NCBI RefSeq assembly: GCF_937129525.1
Contig: NZ_CAKZNK010000143.1
Coordinates: 1-64,000 of the forward strand
From: an uncultured Chloroflexus sp.
GTDB lineage: Bacteria; Chloroflexota; Chloroflexia; Chloroflexales; Chloroflexaceae
DNA length: 64,000 nucleotides
Reading direction: 5' to 3'
Made by a program: the position numbers and the translations under genes. The number at the start of each line of letters is the position of its first letter. Position 1 is the first letter of the stretch. Below, piece by piece: positions 37,023-45,756 of this stretch. The notes under the pieces are model-generated. The model saw nothing but the letters and a program-made list of their open reading frames with translations. It had not been told where the DNA came from and did no database searches.

Positions 37023-37730
37023 ATGGAGCATTTGTATACAAAAGATGAATCCTCTTCCGCCGATCAGGTTTACCAGCGCCTGCGACGGCTCTTGATTGAG
37101 GGTTTCTATCCTCCCGGATCACGGCTGGTTGAAGAACGACTGGCCAGCGATCTCGGCGTCAGTCGCACGCCAGTGCGGCAGGCATTGGTGCGCGCCGCCG
37201 CCGAAGGACTGGTGCAGATCTTTCCCAATCGCGGCGCAGTGGCTCGCAGCTTTACCATTGACGACCTGCTCGAGATGTATGACTTACGCGCTCTGCTCGA
37301 AGGGCATGCTGCGTACCTGGCTGCCAGCCGGATTACTCCCGCTCAACTATCCCGTATGGAGGAGGCAGCCACCGAGCTGGAAAAGTCGCTGACCTATACG
37401 TTTGAACGCCGTCAAGACGAGGTTCATTTCCTGGTTGAGCACAATGCGGTATTTCACCAGACTATCGCCGAGGCCGCCGGCAATCAGCGACTGATCACGA
37501 TGTTGAACCAGATCGTTGCCGTTCCGCTCCAGTTTCGTTCGTTCTACTGGTATCGGCGCGAGGAACGCCAGATTTCGAACTTCTTTCACCGCAGCATTCT
37601 CAACGCACTCCGCCTTGGTGATGGTGATCGCGCGCGGGCAATGATGCGCGAACACATTTTTTACGGTCGCGACGTGCTGTTGCAAAGCCAACGCGCAGAG
37701 TCCGCTCCCGCTGCACTTGATGAGGAGTAA
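37023..37730 (+). CDS. GntR/FadR-family transcription regulator (FCD domain)
   Basis: 235 residues. The winged helix is clear: VYQRLRRLLIEGFYPPGSRL, EERLASDLGVSRTPVRQAL, EGLVQIFPNRGAVAR. The C-terminal FCD helical domain has MYDLRALLEGHAAYLAA and HNAVFHQTIAEAAGN with the conserved metal/ligand Asp, His residues. It is the first gene of the operon and probably senses a CoA ester or acid of the pathway. ATG 37023 is chosen for AAGG upstream. Two matching operators indicate autoregulation. Confidence 0.9.
   Translation: MEHLYTKDESSSADQVYQRLRRLLIEGFYPPGSRLVEERLASDLGVSRTPVRQALVRAAAEGLVQIFPNRGAVARSFTIDDLLEMYDLRALLEGHAAYLAASRITPAQLSRMEEAATELEKSLTYTFERRQDEVHFLVEHNAVFHQTIAEAAGNQRLITMLNQIVAVPLQFRSFYWYRREERQISNFFHRSILNALRLGDGDRARAMMREHIFYGRDVLLQSQRAESAPAALDEE
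37031..37042. promoter_or_regulatory. GntR-type operator O2 inside the gntR start
   Basis: TTTGTATACAAA repeats the core TTGTATACAA of O1, 141 bases downstream, within codons 3-7 of gntR. The identical core makes a second binding site, such as a roadblock or looping site, plausible. Confidence 0.65.
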
Positions 37731-37736
37731 TCTATC

Positions 37737-38945
37737 GTGAACCGTCAACGACCACCAAGACCACTTGATGATATTCGGGTACTGGAGCTAGGCGCATTTT
37801 TGGCCGGTCCCTTCTGTGGTCAATTACTGGCCGACTTTGGCGCCGAAGTGATCAAGGTCGAACCGCCGGGTAAGGGAGATCCGATGCGCGAATGGGGTCG
37901 CCATCGCTATAAGGGTCGGACATTATGGTGGCCGGTACTGGCCCGAAATAAGAAGTCGATCACTATCGATTTGCGCACTGCCGAAGGCCAGGCGCTGGTC
38001 AAACGACTGGTGCCACACGTTGATATGGTGCTGGAAAATTTTCGCCCCGGTACCCTGGAAGCCTGGGGCCTGGGATGGGAAGAGCTACGGGCGCTCAATC
38101 CGGGCCTGATTATGATCCGGGTGAGTGGCTTTGGACAGACCGGTCCGTACCGCGACAAGGCCGGCTTCGGCTCGATTGGCGAAGCAATGGGTGGCATTCG
38201 CGCCATTACCGGCTTTCCCGACCGCCCTCCGACCCGGATCGGAATCAGCATCGGCGACTCGCTGGCCGCCACCTTCGCCACACTTGGGGCATTGGTGGCG
38301 CTTCATCAACGGCAACGCAGCGGGCAGGGACAGGTTGTTGATATCGGTATCTACGAAGGCGTGCTCGCCCTCATGGAGAGCATGATCCCTGAATATCAGT
38401 TGACCGGCCACATCCGCGAACGAACCGGGAATATTTTGCCCAATGTCGCCCCTTCGAATATCTACCCAACCGCTGATGCAAGCTGGTTTGTCATTGGCGC
38501 TAATGCCGATACCATCTTTACCCGCCTCGCCCAGGCCATGGGTCGTCCCGAGCTGGCTACCGATCCGCGCTTTGCCACACATCAGGCCCGTGGTGAGCAT
38601 CAGGCTGAGTTAGACGACCTGATCGCCGCCTGGACGGTGAACTATACCGCCGATCAGTTGCAAGCCATGATGGATGAGTATGGGGTGCCGGCTGGACGTA
38701 TTTACACGGCGAAAGAGATGCTCAATGACCCGCATTTTATCGCCCGGCAATCAATTGTCGGCGTGCCAGACCCCGACCTCGGTGAGGTGAAGATGCAGAA
38801 TGTAGTGCCACGCCTGTCTGAGACGCCCGGCGGGATCGATTGGACCGGGCCGGCCCTGGGACAGCACAACCAGGAGATCTTTGGCGAGTTGCTCGGTTTG
38901 AGTGCCGAAGAGATAGCGTCGTTGCAAGCGAAGCGGGTGATCTGA
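37737..38945 (+). CDS. sct: Class III CoA-transferase, probably succinyl-CoA:citramalate CoA-transferase
   Basis: 402 residues of the CaiB/BaiF family: LELGAFLAGPFCGQLLADFGAEVIKVE at the start, VLENFRPGTLEAWGL, and the catalytic Asp174 in ISIGDSLAA. It starts with GTG behind GAGGAG, 6 bases after gntR. Direct overlap with an HMG-CoA-lyase-like gene matches the R-citramalate CoA-transferase and R-citramalyl-CoA lyase pair described from Chloroflexus aurantiacus. It would activate R-citramalate, with possible use of itaconate as well. Family is sure; exact substrate is from context. Confidence 0.82.
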   Translation: MNRQRPPRPLDDIRVLELGAFLAGPFCGQLLADFGAEVIKVEPPGKGDPMREWGRHRYKGRTLWWPVLARNKKSITIDLRTAEGQALVKRLVPHVDMVLENFRPGTLEAWGLGWEELRALNPGLIMIRVSGFGQTGPYRDKAGFGSIGEAMGGIRAITGFPDRPPTRIGISIGDSLAATFATLGALVALHQRQRSGQGQVVDIGIYEGVLALMESMIPEYQLTGHIRERTGNILPNVAPSNIYPTADASWFVIGANADTIFTRLAQAMGRPELATDPRFATHQARGEHQAELDDLIAAWTVNYTADQLQAMMDEYGVPAGRIYTAKEMLNDPHFIARQSIVGVPDPDLGEVKMQNVVPRLSETPGGIDWTGPALGQHNQEIFGELLGLSAEEIASLQAKRVI

Positions 38946-39898
38946 TGGAAGCCGTAACCATCATTGACGTTGCTCCCCGTGATGGATTGCAAAACGAACC
39001 TGAGGTGCTCGATGTGACTACACGGGTTGAGTTGATTGAACGCCTGCTCGCCGCTGGCGTTCCCCGAATCGAGATTGGTTCGTTTGTCAATCCACGGCAG
39101 GTGCCACAAATGGCTGGCGCCGATGAGATTGCGCGCGCGCTGGCAGCTCGCGGACACAATCTCGCTGCCCGCGCCAGCGATGACTCCTTTCGCTTTACGG
39201 CGTTGATCCCCAATCAGCGTGGCTACGAGCTGGCCATCGCTGCCGGGATGCGTCACGTTCGGCTGGTACTGGCCGCCAGCGACGGCCTCAATCAGGCCAA
39301 TTTCAAGCGCACTACTGCCGAATCGCTGGCCGAATTTAGCCAGCTCGCGATTCGGATGTATCAGGAAGGCATCGCTTTTGGTGTCGCTATCGGCGCATCG
39401 TTTGGCTGCCCGTTTGACGGTTATGTCCCGGTTGAGCGCGCGCTTTCTATCGCCGAACATGCCGTCGATCTGGGCGCTCAGGAAATTGTCTTTGCCGACA
39501 CAACCGGAATGGCCGTACCGACCCAGGTGGCAACGCTCTGCCAGATGGCGCGACAACGACTACCGCGTGTGACCCTCACGATTCATCTCCATAACACTCG
39601 CAATACCGGTTACGCGAATGCCTTTGCCGCATGGCAGGCCGGCATTCGCTCGTTCGACGCTGCGCTGGGCGGAATCGGTGGTTGTCCATTTGCGCCGCGC
39701 GCTGTAGGGAATATTGCCAGCGAGGATCTGACTCATATGTTTAACGGTATCGGCGTGCCAACCGGCATCGATCTACCGGCATTACTGGCTGCCTCCGATT
39801 GGTTAAGTTCAATCCTTGGTCGGCCTTTACCGGCCCTCACCGGTAAGGCCGGCCCGGTCTACCCGCAGGTGGGAATTGCAGCAAACTATCGGCGCTAG
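38945..39898 (+). CDS. ccl: HMG-CoA-lyase family, probably (R)-citramalyl-CoA lyase
   Basis: 317 residues of the HMGL TIM barrel. Catalytic parts are visible: VAPRDGLQNEPE (Arg, Asp), FGCPFDGYV, HLHNTRNTGYANAF (metal His pair) and GIGGCPFAPRAVGN with the G-loop cysteine. ATG 38945 overlaps the stop of the CoA-transferase (TGATGG), so they are coupled. R-citramalyl-CoA would be cleaved to acetyl-CoA and pyruvate. True HMG-CoA lyase is the alternative; pairing with a CoA-transferase favours citramalyl-CoA. Confidence 0.82.
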   Translation: MEAVTIIDVAPRDGLQNEPEVLDVTTRVELIERLLAAGVPRIEIGSFVNPRQVPQMAGADEIARALAARGHNLAARASDDSFRFTALIPNQRGYELAIAAGMRHVRLVLAASDGLNQANFKRTTAESLAEFSQLAIRMYQEGIAFGVAIGASFGCPFDGYVPVERALSIAEHAVDLGAQEIVFADTTGMAVPTQVATLCQMARQRLPRVTLTIHLHNTRNTGYANAFAAWQAGIRSFDAALGGIGGCPFAPRAVGNIASEDLTHMFNGIGVPTGIDLPALLAASDWLSSILGRPLPALTGKAGPVYPQVGIAANYRR

Positions 39899-39943
39899 GT
39901 TTTTTTTCAAGATGCTAACGATTGTATCGGGAGGAATGGAGAC

Positions 39944-41989
39944 ATGAGCTATCGCATCGGAGTCGACGTTGGTGGTACATTCACTGACCTGATGCTCTTC
40001 GACGAGGAGAGCGGGCGCTACTGGCGCCACAAGACACCTTCCACCCCCCATGACCCCTCAGAGGCAGTGCTGGCCGGAATTGCGGCGATCTGTCAGCAGG
40101 CAGGGATCGAACCGGCGCAGGTTGCCCAAATCATGCACGGCACCACTGTCGCCACCAATGTCATTCTGGAAGGCAAAGGAGCGCGGGTTGGCCTGATCAC
40201 GACTGAAGGCTTCAAGCAGATCCTGCACCTTGCCCGTTCACAAACCCCAGGCCCTCTGGCCGGCTGGATGATTATGATTAAGCCCGAACCACCGGCCACG
40301 CTTGCTGATACCCGCGAAGTGCGCGAGCGTATGAGCGCCCGCGGCGAGGTGGTGCGCCCACTCGACGAAGCGCAGGCTGAAGCGGTGATCCGCGAACTGG
40401 TCGATTCGGGCATCGAGTCGCTGACCATCTCGCTGATCAATTCGTATGCCAATCCTGACCATGAGCGTCGTTTGAAGGCGATTGCGCAGCGGGTTGCACC
40501 TCATCTGCCGGTGACTATCTCGTATGACGTATTGCCGGAATTCCGTGAGTATGAGCGGACGCTCACCGCAACGATGAACGCATACGTCAAGCCCAAAGTC
40601 AAGATGTATGTCCACAATCTCGATCATAGCTTACGCCAGCGCGGCGTGCAGGCCCGCCTCCACATTCTCCGCTCGGATGCTGGTCTGATGACGGCGGAAA
40701 CGACCGAAGAAAACCCGGTTTATACATTGCTCTCCGGGCCATCGGGCGGCGTGGCCGGAGCGTTGCATATTGCCATCCGCGCCGGATACCCCAATATCCT
40801 GACCTTTGATATGGGTGGCACCTCGACCGATGTGTCGCTTTGTATGGGAGAACCCAACATTGCCCGCGAGACGGTACTGGGTTACTTTCCGGTCAAAGTC
40901 CCCTCGGTGGATGTCCGTTCGGTCGGCGCAGGTGGTGGTTCGATTGCCCACGTCCCCTCGCTTACCCGCGCCCTCCGCGTCGGCCCGCAGAGCGCCGGCG
41001 CCGTACCCGGCCCGGCCTGCTACGGCAAGGGCGGCGTTGAACCGACGGTCACCGATGCTAATCTCGTCTGCGGGTATCTACCACCCAGCATTCTCGGCGG
41101 AGCGATGCAACTCGATGTCGCTGCGGCCAAAGCAGCCGTGCAGAAGATCGCCGATGCAACCGGGCTGAGCCTGATGGATGCTGCTGAAGGCATCTTGCGC
41201 ATCGTCAACGAGAACATGTTTGGCGCGCTCCGGCTGGTGAGCGTGCAACGCGGTTTCGACCCACGCCAGTTTGCGCTGATGGCGTTTGGCGGGGCCGGGC
41301 CACTGCACGGCAACGCGCTTGCCGAGCTGCTCGGCTGCTACCCGGTCATTGTGCCACCGGCGCCCGGTCTGCTCTGCGCTCTCGGTGATCTCAGCGCCGA
41401 TTACCGCGATGAGTTTGCCCGCACTTACATTCGCACTGTTGATCGGGTTGAACAAGAGGAAATGGTTGGCATGCTGCGCGAACTGGGTCGCGAAGCCAGA
41501 GCGATGCTGACCGAAGAGGCCATTCCACCCGCCCGCCAGGAGATCCGCTATTTTGTCGATATGCGTTACTACCGGCAAGGCTACGAAATGCCGATTGCGC
41601 TAAGTGAAGCCGAATTCGAGCAAGACCTGATTCCGTTGCTGGTACGGCGCTTCAACGAGCTACACGACCGCACATACGGTTTCATGCTCGACAGTAACGT
41701 TGAGATTGTCAATCTACGCGCAGTCGGCATCGGTCGGGTGACCAAGGTTGAGTTACCGGAAGCGGAACCGGGTGATCCTGACGCCAGCAGCGCATATACC
41801 GGCGACCACCAGATCTACCGCCACGGTGAATGGATTACAGCCAGACTGTATGACCGCAATAAACTGCGCCCGGGGATGCAGGTTGAAGGGCCGGCCATTA
41901 TCACCGAGGTTGACAGTACTACCGTCGTGTTGCCCGGTCATACCGCGACGATCGATCGCTATTTCAACCTGTTGATCAATCGGAGCTAA
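39944..41989 (+). CDS. hyuA: HyuA-type ATP-dependent hydantoinase/oxoprolinase subunit A
   Basis: 681 residues of the Hydant_A_N + Hydantoinase_A family. It opens with GVDVGGTFTDLMLFD, the ASKHA nucleotide-binding motif; LLSGPSGGVAGALH and ILTFDMGGTSTDVSLC give phosphate 2 and metal sites, and GAGGGSIAHV follows. With subunit B such enzymes open cyclic amides (hydantoins, oxoproline, caprolactam) using ATP, and some carboxylate ketones. Gap of 45 bases from the lyase gene; GGGAGG precedes ATG. Confidence 0.9.
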   Translation: MSYRIGVDVGGTFTDLMLFDEESGRYWRHKTPSTPHDPSEAVLAGIAAICQQAGIEPAQVAQIMHGTTVATNVILEGKGARVGLITTEGFKQILHLARSQTPGPLAGWMIMIKPEPPATLADTREVRERMSARGEVVRPLDEAQAEAVIRELVDSGIESLTISLINSYANPDHERRLKAIAQRVAPHLPVTISYDVLPEFREYERTLTATMNAYVKPKVKMYVHNLDHSLRQRGVQARLHILRSDAGLMTAETTEENPVYTLLSGPSGGVAGALHIAIRAGYPNILTFDMGGTSTDVSLCMGEPNIARETVLGYFPVKVPSVDVRSVGAGGGSIAHVPSLTRALRVGPQSAGAVPGPACYGKGGVEPTVTDANLVCGYLPPSILGGAMQLDVAAAKAAVQKIADATGLSLMDAAEGILRIVNENMFGALRLVSVQRGFDPRQFALMAFGGAGPLHGNALAELLGCYPVIVPPAPGLLCALGDLSADYRDEFARTYIRTVDRVEQEEMVGMLRELGREARAMLTEEAIPPARQEIRYFVDMRYYRQGYEMPIALSEAEFEQDLIPLLVRRFNELHDRTYGFMLDSNVEIVNLRAVGIGRVTKVELPEAEPGDPDASSAYTGDHQIYRHGEWITARLYDRNKLRPGMQVEGPAIITEVDSTTVVLPGHTATIDRYFNLLINRS

Positions 41990-42056
41990 ACCAGCACCGC
42001 GGCGCCATAATACCGGGCCGCCCTGGCATTACTATCCACATCAGGGAGGAGCAGCA

Positions 42057-43994
42057 ATGGCTACTAACCTTAAAATCGCCACTATCCCTCAGATCGAGAT
42101 CGATCCAGTCACGCTCGATATTATCGAGAACGCGCTGAAGAACACCCGTTACGAGATGGATGCGGTGCTCTACCGCACTGCTATGAGTCCGGTTATCCGT
42201 GAACAGCACGATCAGTTCCCTATGATCACCGATCCACACGGACGCATGATCGTCGGCCAGTTCGGTTCGTATATCGCCGGCTTGCTTGACAACTGGCATC
42301 AGACGATTGAACCCGGCGATGTCATCTTGTTGTCAGACCCATACCTGTGCGGCGGCGCGATCAGCCACATCAATGACCTGCTGGTGATGTTGCCCATTTT
42401 CTACGGTGAGGGGGAAGATCGTGAACTGATCGGCTGGGCCAGTATGTTTGGCCATGCCCAAGATGTGGGTGGGCCGCTGCCCGGCTCGCTACCGACCACG
42501 GCGACGACCATCTTCGGCGAAGGACTGCGCTTGCCACCGGTCAAAATCTATGAGCGTGGGAAGCTCAACCAGGCTGTGCTCGACATTATGCTCAATAATG
42601 TGCGCCAGCCGGAAATGAATCGCGCCGATTTGATGGCGATCATTGCCAGTTGCCGCACCGCCGAAAAGCGCGTGATTGAGCTGTGTGATCGCTTTGGCAA
42701 AGATGTGTACCTGGCCGCAACCCAGGCGCTGCTCGATCGCACCTACCGGGCGATGAAGGAGCTGATTGTGCGCAATCTGCCCGAAGAGCCGCAATCGTTC
42801 GAAGATTACGTCGATGACGATGGGTTGGGCAACGGGCCATTCAAGATGAAACTGACCATCTGGCGGGTCGGGCACGAAGCCTACTTCGATTGGACAGGTA
42901 CCGATCCGCAGGCGATGGGGCCGATCAACTTCTATCTCAACGAGTCGATGTTTAAGATGTTCATCGGCGTCTACCTGATCATGGTCTTTGACCCGCAAAT
43001 CTTATTCAACGACGGCTTCTACCCCTTGCTCCACGTCACGATGCCCAAAGGCAGCCTGATCCAACCCGAATTTCCGGCGGCACTCGGCTGCCGCACGCAT
43101 GCGCTTACCCGCCTGTTTGACGTACTCGGCGGCGCACTGGCCAAGCGAGCACCCGAATTCACCACGGCTGCCGGGTACGGCACCTCGCCATACCTGCTCT
43201 ACTCAGGTTACGATAAAGATGGCGAATTCTTCTACCTCATGGAAATCAACTACGGTGGTATCCCAGGCCGTCCAATCGGCGATGGGATGGATGGACATTC
43301 GTGGTGGCCACTCTTCACCAACATCCCAACCGAGTATCTTGAGAGCTATTACCCGATTCGGATCGAGCGTTACACCAGCATCATCGATTCGGGTGGGGCC
43401 GGCTTCCACCGCGGTGGCAACGGCATTGAGAAGGTATATACCTTCCTCGAGCCGGGTGAGATCTCGATCCACGATGACCGCTGGCTCACACCACCGTGGG
43501 GCAACGTGGGCGGCAAACCGGGCAGTCGGTCGAGCAAGCTGCTGGTACGCGCCGACGGTAGCCGGCAGGTGTTGCCCAGCAAATGCGATCAGATCGCAGT
43601 CGAGCCGGGCGATCAACTGATTTACCGCACCGCTGGTGGTGGCGGCTGGAAAGATCCGCTCACTCGACCGGCAGAGGCGGTCCAGCGTGATGTGCGCTAC
43701 GGCCTGGTCAGCCGTGAGAAGGCGCTCAACGATTACGGCGTGGTGCTAACCGACACGCTCGAAATCGATGATGCAGCGACGGAAGCCAAACGGGCCGAGC
43801 TAGCGGCTGCGCGCGGTGAAATCAAAGGGTTTGACTTCGGACCGCCCCTGGAAGAACTGCTGGCCAATGCCGAAGCCGAAACCGGCCTGCCGGCGCCGCG
43901 CAAACCGCAACCGGTACGCTGGGCAATGGCCCGCGCTGCCCGCCGCGAACGCGCGGCAGGGCCTGTCGAGCAACGTGAAGTTACCGCTGATTAA
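42057..43994 (+). CDS. hyuB: HyuB-type ATP-dependent hydantoinase subunit B
   Basis: 645 residues of the Hydantoinase_B family: DPVTLDIIENALKNTRYEMDAVLYRTAMSP, SDPYLCGGAISHINDLLVM and a C-terminal GNVGGKPGSRSSKLLV and YRTAGGGGWKDP. It is the catalytic partner of HyuA. GGGAGGAGCAGCA precedes ATG. The C-terminal 80 residues are charged and extended compared with short HyuB proteins; the metal ligands of acetone-carboxylase type are not obvious, favouring a hydrolase. Confidence 0.9.
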   Translation: MATNLKIATIPQIEIDPVTLDIIENALKNTRYEMDAVLYRTAMSPVIREQHDQFPMITDPHGRMIVGQFGSYIAGLLDNWHQTIEPGDVILLSDPYLCGGAISHINDLLVMLPIFYGEGEDRELIGWASMFGHAQDVGGPLPGSLPTTATTIFGEGLRLPPVKIYERGKLNQAVLDIMLNNVRQPEMNRADLMAIIASCRTAEKRVIELCDRFGKDVYLAATQALLDRTYRAMKELIVRNLPEEPQSFEDYVDDDGLGNGPFKMKLTIWRVGHEAYFDWTGTDPQAMGPINFYLNESMFKMFIGVYLIMVFDPQILFNDGFYPLLHVTMPKGSLIQPEFPAALGCRTHALTRLFDVLGGALAKRAPEFTTAAGYGTSPYLLYSGYDKDGEFFYLMEINYGGIPGRPIGDGMDGHSWWPLFTNIPTEYLESYYPIRIERYTSIIDSGGAGFHRGGNGIEKVYTFLEPGEISIHDDRWLTPPWGNVGGKPGSRSSKLLVRADGSRQVLPSKCDQIAVEPGDQLIYRTAGGGGWKDPLTRPAEAVQRDVRYGLVSREKALNDYGVVLTDTLEIDDAATEAKRAELAAARGEIKGFDFGPPLEELLANAEAETGLPAPRKPQPVRWAMARAARRERAAGPVEQREVTAD

Positions 43995-44005
43995 CAGTAC
44001 ATGGC

Positions 44006-44033
44006 GGTGGGGTGGCGGGTATGCCACCCCACC
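44006..44033 (+). other. 11-bp perfect hairpin in hyuB-amidase spacer
   Basis: GGTGGGGTGGC (44006-44016) pairs with GCCACCCCACC (44023-44033) around 6 bases, 12 bases after the hyuB stop. No T-run. It resembles the bchC-bchX element and may be a processing or stability hairpin within an operon. Confidence 0.6.
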
Positions 44034-44054
44034 ATATGGCATGGGAAACGCATT

Positions 44055-44699
44055 ATGAGCCAGTTCGATCACCTGACCAGAGACTACCGCCAGCACGGTC
44101 TGGGCGGACGAGTGGGGTTTGGCGAGCGACCGGCCCTCTTGATCGTCGACTTCATCAAAGCCTATACCACACCCGGCTCGCCGCTCTATGCGGCTCCCGG
44201 TGTTCCTGATGCGGTATACGCCAGTCAACCGGTGTTAAACGCTGCTCGCGCTGCGGCGATCCCGGTCATTTACACAACGGTCGCTTACGCTACTGATGGC
44301 CGTGACGGGGGCATCTTTGTGCAGAAAGTGCCGGCTTTGCGTCAGCTTACCCACAACTCACCACTGATCGAGATCGTTGATGAGCTACGTCCGCAACCAG
44401 ATGAGCTGGTCATCGAAAAAAAGTATGCCAGCGCCTTCTTCGGCACTCATCTCGCTGCGACCCTGACAGCATCGCGGGTCGATACGCTGATTATGGTTGG
44501 CTGTTCGACCAGCGGTTGTATTCGGGCCAGCGCAGTCGATGGTATGCAACACGGGTTTCGGGTGATTGTACCGCGCGAATGTGTTGGTGACCGCGCCCCT
44601 GAACCGCACCTCGCCAACCTGTTCGATATCGATAGCAAGTATGGCGATGTCGTGGCGGTTGATGAAGTGCTGGCGTACCTGAACCATCGCTCGCGGTAA
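44055..44699 (+). CDS. Isochorismatase-fold amidohydrolase (N-carbamoylsarcosine amidase-like)
   Basis: 214 residues. The Asp-Lys-Cys triad is visible: LLIVDFIKAYTTPGSPL, LVIEKKYASAFFGTHL and MVGCSTSGCIRASAVDGMQH. This set closely resembles N-carbamoylsarcosine amidase and maleamate amidohydrolase. ATG 44055 gives the normal length; the longer start at 44001 reads through the hairpin. As last gene of the operon it should hydrolyse the open-chain amide made by HyuAB. Confidence 0.87.
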   Translation: MSQFDHLTRDYRQHGLGGRVGFGERPALLIVDFIKAYTTPGSPLYAAPGVPDAVYASQPVLNAARAAAIPVIYTTVAYATDGRDGGIFVQKVPALRQLTHNSPLIEIVDELRPQPDELVIEKKYASAFFGTHLAATLTASRVDTLIMVGCSTSGCIRASAVDGMQHGFRVIVPRECVGDRAPEPHLANLFDIDSKYGDVVAVDEVLAYLNHRSR

Positions 44700-44911
44700 C
44701 CATTGTTACTAACACCCGCACCTGTCAGCCCATGACACCCGTTCAGTACCATATGCGGCGTCAAGTTGACGGATCTTTACAGCGAGAAGATGGTAGCAGG
44801 CGCGTGTTATTGCGTCTGTTACCGGATTGTCAAGCGATTGGCAGGCATTTTTGTCGTGTTTGCGGCAAGAAATGGCTATATTTCGACATGTAAAAGTAAA
44901 AAAATCATATC

Positions 44912-44940
44912 TTGACTTGCGCGAAAGCTTGTGATACGAT
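44912..44940 (+). promoter_or_regulatory. Promoter of the lipoprotein-nadD-rsmG run
   Basis: TTGACT (44912-44917), 17 bases, TACGAT (44935-44940), in an AT-rich patch. The first start codon is at 45007. Confidence 0.7.
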
Positions 44941-45006
44941 TCTATGTGCGTCATTTGACATGACGTGTTGTTGCTGTTTTGATTAGAAAGGGTTTGGTCT
45001 ACAGCG

Positions 45007-45669
45007 ATGCGCCACCTTCATCGCTGGATGCTTCTGGCTGGTGTGGTCGTCGCGCTGAGTGGATGCTTATCAACCCTACCTACCACCATGGAAGTGAACG
45101 GGCCATTGCCGGCTACCTTACCACCACTAGCGCAAACTTTGCGCGCTACCATTGCAGCGCCGACAGGCACAGTGCCGGCGACGGAATTTTCTACGCCTGT
45201 CACAACGGTAACTGCTACGACAGCGATTATTGTCGCTACGCCTCAGCCGACAATGATTGCCCCACCTACTCCCACGTTAGCTCCAGCTCCCACCATTGCA
45301 TTACCGACATTACCCGCCCTCTCTCCTGAAGAGCGCTGGCGCGCGCAGCAACTGGATCGCCAGATCTTTCCTGAACTGCGTTTATATACAACAAAACGCA
45401 GCGAATTATACTGGTATGATCCAATAAATCAACAACCTGTGCTCATCGGTACTATCAATGGTGAGTTTATGGCTCAGGCAACGTTCTTTTGGCGTGAAAA
45501 TAGCCAGCCAGCCCTTGAAGTTCCGTATCAGATTAATCGCTCATATGGGCTTTCCGCACTTTCTCCGGCTTTAATTGACCGGATCCGCGCTGCCGGATAC
45601 TCCGACTGGATCGAAACATTTGTATTTCTTACCCCTGCTGTCCAGGCCAAGGATTTGCCTGGACAGTAA
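45007..45669 (+). CDS. Lipoprotein, unknown
   Basis: 220 residues. MRHLHRWMLLAGVVVALSGC is a lipoprotein signal with lipobox LSGC. A Thr/Pro/Ala-rich spacer (about 25-105) leads to a folded C-terminal part (SPEERWRAQQLDRQIFPELRLY, then YWYDPINQQPVLIGTINGEF). The latter shows no recognisable family. An inverted repeat spans its stop codon. It is the first gene after a promoter and probably cotranscribed with the membrane protein. Confidence 0.72.
   Translation: MRHLHRWMLLAGVVVALSGCLSTLPTTMEVNGPLPATLPPLAQTLRATIAAPTGTVPATEFSTPVTTVTATTAIIVATPQPTMIAPPTPTLAPAPTIALPTLPALSPEERWRAQQLDRQIFPELRLYTTKRSELYWYDPINQQPVLIGTINGEFMAQATFFWRENSQPALEVPYQINRSYGLSALSPALIDRIRAAGYSDWIETFVFLTPAVQAKDLPGQ
45638..45666 (+). 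terminator. 10-bp hairpin overlapping the lipoprotein stop
   Basis: CTGTCCAGGC (45638-45647) pairs with GCCTGGACAG (45657-45666) around 9 bases; the TAA starts right after. No T-run, so partial attenuation between lipoprotein and downstream genes is possible. Confidence 0.5.
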
Positions 45670-45756
45670 CCTTGTTACGATGTGATTATTTTAAGGCTGT
45701 ATCATGGCTTATGGCTTTGTTGGAAGGATGAAAGCTTTGTTAGAAAAGGAACTGCC

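Noticed and set aside
37737-44699. Creatinine/N-methylhydantoin pathway
   Set aside because: HyuAB and the amidase would fit, but no creatinine deiminase is present and the coupled citramalate genes do not belong to that route; the sarcosine-oxidase-like gene at 17071 is far away.
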